Assembly: GCA_016930735.1 (NCBI GenBank)
Contig: JAFGGF010000112.1
Span: 1 to 18,186 of the forward strand
DNA length: 18,186 nucleotides
Direction: 5' to 3'
From: Prolixibacteraceae bacterium
Lineage (GTDB): Bacteria; Bacteroidota; Bacteroidia; Bacteroidales; Prolixibacteraceae
Position numbers and translations under genes: made by a program. The notes below the pieces were generated by a model. It saw only the letters and a program-made list of their open reading frames with translations. It was not told the origin of the DNA and did not search any database. This document shows, one piece after another, positions 14,952-18,186 of this stretch. Positions within the stretch are counted from its first letter, which is position 1. Each line of letters begins with the position of its first letter.

Positions 14952-16475
14952 CTATTTCCCTGAATTACTGACAAATGCAATATGCTTACTGTCGGGTGAC
15001 CATGAAGGCACATTTATAGTACCCTGCCCGCCATAAAGATAGGCTATTACTTTCGGAGCCCCTCCTGCAGCCGGCATCAAACGGAGCATTACCCTTTTAT
15101 AAGAGGGATGGTCATTGGGCGCAACATCAGTCGAAAATGATATAAAAGCTATCCATTTCCCATCGGGTGAAATATGTGGGAACCAATCGTTGTATTCATC
15201 AAAAGTAACCTGTTCCCTTGCTGATCCATCGGGGTTCATCCTCCAAATCTGCATGGTACCTGAGTGGCTTCCATTGTAATAAATCCACTTCCCGTCAGGA
15301 GAAAATTCACAACCATCAACATGTTCTCCTTCCATATTAAAAGTTAACTGAACTTCCTTCCCTCCCTTTATTGAGTTTTTATAAATATTGTAAATTTGTT
15401 TCCCGTTTCGTTGGGCAACATATACAACCTCTTTATTATTCGGATTCCATCCATGCCAGTATGAGGGAGTCTCTTCGGTTACCATCTGAGGATCACCTCC
15501 TTCAAGGGGTAAAACATAAACGGTAGATCCACCTCCATTTAACCCATCACGATGACTACTGATTGCCAGTAATTTCCCATCGAATGAAATGCCATGATCG
15601 TTATTATTTCTGTTTGCAGAGCCTGTATTCAGTTTTTCCAATTCACCGCCATTTACAGGAATTTTAAACAATGATCCATCCATATTAAAAAGAAGTTTAT
15701 TTCCGTCGGGCATCCAGTTAGGAGCTTCAAACCGATCCGGTTTTGTAAAAATAACTTTACGTTTCCCGTCAAAAACATTCATTGTTTCCAGCCTGCAACC
15801 CAACCAGCCATCGCTATAAGGATTAAATTCGTCATTTACAGGCTTGTCAATTCTCACGTTCCAAACCTTTGCCTGTTCAAGCACATCTTCATTATGTGAG
15901 CAAATAAATAGTCCTGCAAGAACCTCTCCCCCCATATCTTCAATTACATGAGAACCTATTAACTGAAGTGGTTCTCCCGGATGTGCCGCACGCATGATTA
16001 TTTCACTACCTTTTCGTTCAATCTGAAGGATGGTGTACCATGATTTTGTTGGAAAAATCTCATCCTGAGGATCATGCATAAATGCTCCCTTTAATTCACG
16101 CCACTGTAACACTGTGAGTCCATCGCCATGTAAAACAGCAGTAGCATGTGCAGCATTTTCCTCTTCGGATGCCCTAACCATCCATCCTATTTTTCTGTGT
16201 GGATCGGTTCCTTCCCCTATAAATTCAAAATTAGCAGTCATAATAAAATCACCTTCAATTTTATTATACAGATAATTGAATTCATCTCTTTCAAACCAGA
16301 TATTATATCCTGCACCTTTAAGAGTATATTCCTGTGAGTTTTTATCATACTGAGCAGAACCATTAATTTTCGGATTGCCAATATCATTATTAAACTGAAA
16401 ATCGCCAATTGTATTTGTCTGAGCACTAACCAACTGTACCATAAGAAGAAAGATTAAAATTGCTGAAATTTTCAT
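14952..16475 (-). CDS. Exported TolB-like beta-propeller protein with an N-terminal sandwich domain
   Basis: A 507-residue protein. The signal peptide is MKISAILIFLLMVQLVSA, with likely cleavage before QT at residue 19. Residues about 25-215 form a beta-rich domain (IGDFQFNNDIGNP, EGDFIMTANFEF, GWMVRASEEENAAHATAVLH). It resembles the concanavalin-like DUF1349 module seen in carbohydrate-active and other exported proteins. Residues about 225-507 contain PD40/WD40-like propeller repeats typical of TolB: SFDGKLLAISSHRDG, SPDGKWIYYNGSHSG, SPDGKWIAFISFS, SPDSKHIAFVSNS. No catalytic residues can be assigned. It is probably periplasmic or surface bound, acting in binding or scaffolding rather than as true Pal-linked TolB, which is shorter and lacks the sandwich. 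It lies 127 bases downstream of cysK. Confidence 0.82.
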   Translation of the reverse strand: MKISAILIFLLMVQLVSAQTNTIGDFQFNNDIGNPKINGSAQYDKNSQEYTLKGAGYNIWFERDEFNYLYNKIEGDFIMTANFEFIGEGTDPHRKIGWMVRASEEENAAHATAVLHGDGLTVLQWRELKGAFMHDPQDEIFPTKSWYTILQIERKGSEIIMRAAHPGEPLQLIGSHVIEDMGGEVLAGLFICSHNEDVLEQAKVWNVRIDKPVNDEFNPYSDGWLGCRLETMNVFDGKRKVIFTKPDRFEAPNWMPDGNKLLFNMDGSLFKIPVNGGELEKLNTGSANRNNNDHGISFDGKLLAISSHRDGLNGGGSTVYVLPLEGGDPQMVTEETPSYWHGWNPNNKEVVYVAQRNGKQIYNIYKNSIKGGKEVQLTFNMEGEHVDGCEFSPDGKWIYYNGSHSGTMQIWRMNPDGSAREQVTFDEYNDWFPHISPDGKWIAFISFSTDVAPNDHPSYKRVMLRLMPAAGGAPKVIAYLYGGQGTINVPSWSPDSKHIAFVSNSGK

Positions 16476-16504
16476 AATTGGTTTAAATTTAGATTATTAA
16501 GAGA

Positions 16505-16538
16505 TAAAGTTAAAAAATCATTCAACAAATGATACAAA
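16505..16538 (-). promoter_or_regulatory. Weak promoter candidate for the TolB-like gene
   Basis: On the minus strand TTTG (16538-16535) is followed after 22 bases by TAACTTTA (16512-16505), one base off TAnnTTTG. The spacer is a little long. It lies 30 bases before the ATG at 16475. No convincing terminator separates it from cysK, so read-through is also possible. Confidence 0.22.
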
Positions 16539-16602
16539 TAAAAATTGTTTATGAAGCTATTAACAAAATGTATGCTTATAAGGCATCTATTTTATTAAGA
16601 TA

Positions 16603-17514
16603 TTAAAATAATCCTTCAACAGTTAAATAACGTTCGCCAGTGTCGTATGAAAAGGTTAGGATTCTCGATCCTTCAGGGATTTCCTTAATTTTTTTGGCTA
16701 CTGCAGCAAGTGAAGCTCCGGATGAAATTCCCACAAATAAGCCCTCCTTTTTAGCAGCTTCGCGAGCATAATGGAAAGCCTCATCTTTACTTACTGTTAT
16801 AGTACCATCAAGTAATCCAATATTCAGATTTTCCGGAATAAAACCTGCCCCAATCCCCTGGATTGGATGAGGACCAGGCTGACCTCCACTAATTACAGGG
16901 CTTAACTGAGGCTCAACAGCAAAAACCTTTAAATCAGGGAATTTTTGTTTTAAGATTTCCGACACTCCAGATATATGCCCACCGGTACCAACTCCGGTAA
17001 TCAAATAATCAATTCCTTCAGGGAAATCTTTGATAATTTCCAAAGCTGTATTTTTTCTATGTGCATTAACATTTGCCTCGTTATCAAATTGTGACGGCAT
17101 CCATGAGTTTGAGGTATTTAAGGCTAATTCTTCAGCTTTTCTTATAGCTCCATTCATTCCTTCCTCTTTGGGTGTTAATTCAAGTTCAGCACCCAATGCT
17201 TTTAGTACCCGCCTTCGTTCAAGCGACATAGATTCAGGCATAGTAAGTATTAATTTGTACCCTTTTACTGCTGCTACAAGTGCCAATCCAATTCCTGTAT
17301 TTCCGGATGTTGGCTCAATTATTACACTTTTATTATTCAAAATTCCAAGTTCTTCAGCATCTTCAATCATTGAAAGAGCTATCCGGTCTTTGATGCTTCC
17401 ACCCGGATTTGTTTTTTCAACTTTTACATACACTTCATACTCTTTGGGGAAAAGACGGTTTATCTTAACATGCGGAGTGTTTCCAATAGTTTCAAGAATG
17501 TTGTTTGCTTTCAT
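16603..17514 (-). CDS. cysK: Cysteine synthase A (O-acetylserine sulfhydrylase)
   Basis: A 303-residue fold type II PLP enzyme. The PLP-binding lysine is K42 in KTNPGGSIKDR (34-44). The substrate/carboxylate loop PTSGNTG lies at 68-74, the phosphate-binding loop GVGTGGHISG at about 172-181, and SGGQPGPHPIQGIGAGFIP is the CysK-specific segment. The C-terminus SYDTGERYLTVEGLF is normal. It replaces the acetate of O-acetylserine with sulfide to give L-cysteine, in the cytoplasm. CysM or cystathionine synthase are less likely given the QGIGAGFIP block. Only 20 bases separate its ATG from an upstream intrinsic terminator, and no promoter fits in that space. Expression must therefore depend on read-through of the leader, which encodes a Cys-rich peptide. 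Confidence 0.95.
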   Translation of the reverse strand: MKANNILETIGNTPHVKINRLFPKEYEVYVKVEKTNPGGSIKDRIALSMIEDAEELGILNNKSVIIEPTSGNTGIGLALVAAVKGYKLILTMPESMSLERRRVLKALGAELELTPKEEGMNGAIRKAEELALNTSNSWMPSQFDNEANVNAHRKNTALEIIKDFPEGIDYLITGVGTGGHISGVSEILKQKFPDLKVFAVEPQLSPVISGGQPGPHPIQGIGAGFIPENLNIGLLDGTITVSKDEAFHYAREAAKKEGLFVGISSGASLAAVAKKIKEIPEGSRILTFSYDTGERYLTVEGLF

Positions 17515-17533
17515 TTCTTTAAATTTTTGTAAT

Positions 17534-17561
17534 AAAAAAAGCCTTCTCTAAAAGAGAAGGC
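17534..17561 (-). terminator. Intrinsic terminator of the cysK leader (attenuator)
   Basis: A perfect 9-bp stem GCCTTCTCT/AGAGAAGGC (17541-17549 with 17553-17561) and a 3-base loop are followed on the minus strand by seven T (17540-17534). No T-run is on the plus side, so it acts on minus-strand transcripts, 20 bases before the cysK ATG. Confidence 0.85.
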
Positions 17562-17603
17562 CCTGTAATATTATTATTAAAAATACAATGGTTCTGCCTT
17601 CCC

Positions 17604-17627
17604 CTAACAAAGGAACCAACAACACAT
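17604..17627 (-). CDS. Cysteine-rich leader peptide MCCWFLC
   Basis: ATG TGT TGT TGG TTC CTT TGT TAG on the minus strand encodes seven residues, three of them Cys with two in tandem right after the start. It sits inside the 5' arms of the leader hairpins and ends with its stop codon overlapping the antiterminator segment GGGGAAGGC. This is the layout of known biosynthetic-operon leader peptides, in which the codon of the end product is over-represented. The next gene makes cysteine, which matches. The sequence before the ATG is A-rich without Shine-Dalgarno, as is usual in this phylum. No homology is possible at this length; the call rests on codon content and position. Confidence 0.72.
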   Translation of the reverse strand: MCCWFLC

Positions 17628-17659
17628 TGTATTATTTATTTTAGATTTTTTCACTTTTA

Positions 17660-17667
17660 CAATTATA
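17660..17667 (-). promoter_or_regulatory. Weak -7 box candidate for the cysK leader
   Basis: TATAATTG on the minus strand differs from TAnnTTTG by one base. It would start RNA near 17653, about 26 bases before the leader peptide ATG. No good TTTG is found at -33. Confidence 0.28.
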
Positions 17668-17752
17668 ACTAATTATATTCATAAACACCCATTTATAATT
17701 TTTGTTCAGTACTTTTTTACAAATATTTAAAAAACATTTTTAAAATTAGATT

Positions 17753-17767
17753 GTGTAAAAATTACAC
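17753..17767. repeat. Inverted repeat GTGTAA-AAA-TTACAC upstream of a small RNA
   Basis: A perfect 6+3+6 inverted repeat is centred at 17760, about 61 bases before the predicted start of the plus-strand small RNA. That is the distance used by class I activators of the CRP/FNR type. It is also followed by seven T (17768-17774), so a weak plus-strand terminator is an alternative reading, though no plus-strand gene precedes it. Confidence 0.4.
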
Positions 17768-17806
17768 TTTTTTTACCCAAAATGTTTTTAAGACAAAAAA
17801 AATTAC

Positions 17807-17814
17807 TATTTTTG
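17807..17814 (+). promoter_or_regulatory. -7 box of a small RNA gene
   Basis: TATTTTTG fits TAnnTTTG exactly and lies about 7 bases before the first base of a hairpin-terminator unit. The -33 region (17781-17787, AATGTTT) is only a partial match. Confidence 0.5.
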
Positions 17815-17820
17815 TAGTGC

Positions 17821-17897
17821 AATATGGTTCTACATATTGTGTGTTTGGGGGTTAACATTTTTAAAGGGAAACTGTTGAGTTTCCCTTTTTTCTTTTT
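17821..17897 (+). ncRNA. Candidate small RNA of about 77 nt
   Basis: After the TAnnTTTG box comes a perfect hairpin CAATATG/CATATTG (17820-17826 with 17833-17839; 6-base loop GTTCTA). A G-rich single-stranded stretch TTTGGGGGTTAAC (17844-17856) follows, then a strong terminator hairpin ending in a T-run. No gene follows on the plus strand before the minus-strand tRNA, so it is not a leader. The open G-rich segment between two hairpins is the layout of trans-acting regulatory RNAs. I cannot place it in a named family. A frame from 17824 (25 codons) reads through the terminator and is unlikely to be the product. Confidence 0.6.
17863..17897 (+). terminator. Strong intrinsic terminator of the small RNA
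   Basis: AAAGGGAAACT (17863-17873) pairs perfectly over 11 bp with AGTTTCCCTTT (17878-17888) around the loop GTTG, followed by TTTCTTTTT. The minus-strand side has only a short A/T run, so plus is the working direction. Confidence 0.82.
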
Positions 17898-18107
17898 ATA
17901 ACCTTCATAAATTCAATCAACTATGTTTTAAAAATAAAGGCGGTTTTAATTTTTGTTTTCCAAAATCTGGCTGTAACAGATCACTTCATAATGTTATAGG
18001 GATTTATCTTTAACCCAAAAAGAATATTTGATTTACTTATCAAATATCGCCACAAGAATTTAAATTAATCCCTAATTGGTTAACCAATAAGATGTAATTG
18101 CTGAAAT
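17898..18107. other. Non-coding AT-rich spacer with two inverted repeats
   Basis: No reading frame of interest. It holds a 9-bp perfect inverted repeat ATATTTGAT/ATCAAATAT (18024-18032 with 18039-18047) without a T-run, and the palindrome at 18075-18088. Nothing else is recognisable. Confidence 0.5.
18075..18088. repeat. 14-bp perfect palindrome
   Basis: ATTGGTTAACCAAT is fully self-complementary with no spacer. A dimeric regulator or a restriction/methylation site could use it. No gene start is adjacent: it lies just beyond the terminator of the tRNA. Confidence 0.4.
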
Positions 18108-18138
18108 AAAAAAAGCCCCGGAAAAATCCGAGGCTTTT
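18108..18138 (-). terminator. Intrinsic terminator of the tRNA transcript
   Basis: On the minus strand AAAAGCCTCGG (18138-18128) pairs with CCGGGGCTTTT (18121-18111) over 11 bp with one T-G pair and a 6-base loop, followed by a T-run. It starts two bases after the tRNA 3' end. Confidence 0.85.
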
Positions 18139-18139
18139 G

Positions 18140-18186
18140 GGTGGTAGATGGGATTTGAACCCACGACCCCTGGAACCACAATCCAG
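18140..18186 (-). tRNA. tRNA-His (GTG), 3' part
   Basis: Minus-strand reading from the window edge: the anticodon arm CTGGA-TTGTGGT-TCCAG gives anticodon GTG (His). A variable loop follows, then the T arm GTGGG-TTCAAAT-CCCAT, the acceptor strand CTACCAC and discriminator C73. C73 is a feature of bacterial tRNA-His that pairs with G-1. CCA is not encoded (next bases are CAA). The D arm and 5' acceptor lie outside the window. Confidence 0.93.

Larger units (their letters stand above)
17534..17653 (-). promoter_or_regulatory. Transcription-attenuator leader of cysK
   Basis: Minus-strand leader, with the 5' end inferred near 17653. Parts in order: a 7-codon Cys-rich frame (17627-17604); outer stem ATTGTATT/AATACAAT (17582-17589 with 17626-17633); inner stem GGTTC/GAACC (17590-17594 with 17613-17617) and CTT/AAG (17598-17600 with 17610-17612); a spacer; and a terminator hairpin (17561-17541) with a T-run. 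The segment GGGGAAGGC (17604-17596), partly held in the inner stem, can pair over 8 bp with GCCTTCTC, the 5' arm of the terminator. The two folds exclude each other. A ribosome stalled on the early Cys codons would cover the GGTTC arm and free the antiterminator. Fast translation or no translation leaves the terminator. The mechanism is inferred; the parts are visible. Confidence 0.72.

Noticed and set aside
16561..16602. Terminator after cysK
   Set aside because: Only a 4-bp ATGC/GCAT stem with a 7-base loop and no proper T-run is present.
17030..17551. 173-codon plus-strand frame across cysK and its leader
   Set aside because: Antisense to cysK, whose PLP motifs are intact. It has no promoter and no recognisable domain, and it would run through the attenuator terminator.
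17534..17653. Metabolite riboswitch (for example SAM type) upstream of cysK
   Set aside because: No conserved core of the SAM-I, SAM-II, SAH or other classes I know is visible. The Cys-rich frame and the competing pairings explain the leader without an aptamer.
17824..17901. 25-codon frame (begins MVLHIVCLGV) within the small RNA
   Set aside because: It continues through the terminator hairpin and T-run, so the RNA would end before its stop codon. A hydrophobic tail from T-rich DNA is expected by chance.
1..18186. CRISPR array, insertion sequence, prophage or toxin-antitoxin pair
   Set aside because: No regularly spaced repeats, transposase, integrase, phage or toxin-like genes were found. 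The accessory signal is confined to small RNA-level elements.

Overview
The window reads as chromosomal DNA of a free-living or gut Bacteroidota bacterium, probably order Bacteroidales or Marinilabiliales. The DNA is AT-rich. Promoter-like sites have the TTTG-N19-TAnnTTTG form typical of the phylum, and genes lack clear Shine-Dalgarno sequences. The order pyrE / SRPBCC / birA / rsfS / ftsH / LUD / cdsA / psd / pssA is one I associate with Bacteroidota. Most genes are core housekeeping genes, and I see no insertion sequences, phage genes or CRISPR array.

Layout. (1) 1-2115, minus strand: an overlapping cassette of a DPM1-like family 2 glycosyltransferase, a SAM methyltransferase and a polytopic membrane protein cut by the window edge. 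It probably makes or transfers a polyprenol-linked sugar. (2) 2313-6471, plus strand: a cation-chloride-cotransporter-like permease, coaD, and an exported protein with a degenerate thioredoxin fold overlapping the end of coaD. (3) 6462-8982: a Nudix hydrolase (minus) divergent from pyrE and an SRPBCC protein (plus), then birA (minus). (4) 9162-14581, plus strand: rsfS, ftsH and a LUD-domain gene packed head to tail, then a textbook Bacteroidota promoter driving cdsA-psd-pssA. These three encode CDP-diacylglycerol synthesis, phosphatidylserine synthesis and decarboxylation to phosphatidylethanolamine. (5) 14582-14951: a gene-free gap with a bidirectional terminator and a structured element that could be a minus-strand RNA. 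(6) 14952-17514, minus strand: an exported TolB-like propeller protein and cysK. (7) 17515-18186: a non-coding region rich in signals.

The most interesting part is the leader of cysK. On the minus strand, a seven-codon reading frame, MCCWFLC, with three Cys codons, overlaps a hairpin. That hairpin sequesters a sequence able to pair with the 5' arm of a strong Rho-independent terminator 20 bases before the cysK start. This is the full anatomy of a cysteine-responsive transcription attenuator of the trp/his type, in front of the gene for cysteine synthase. Further along on the plus strand, a TAnnTTTG box followed by a perfect hairpin and a strong terminator outlines a small RNA of about 77 nt. 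The window ends inside a tRNA-His on the minus strand with its own terminator.
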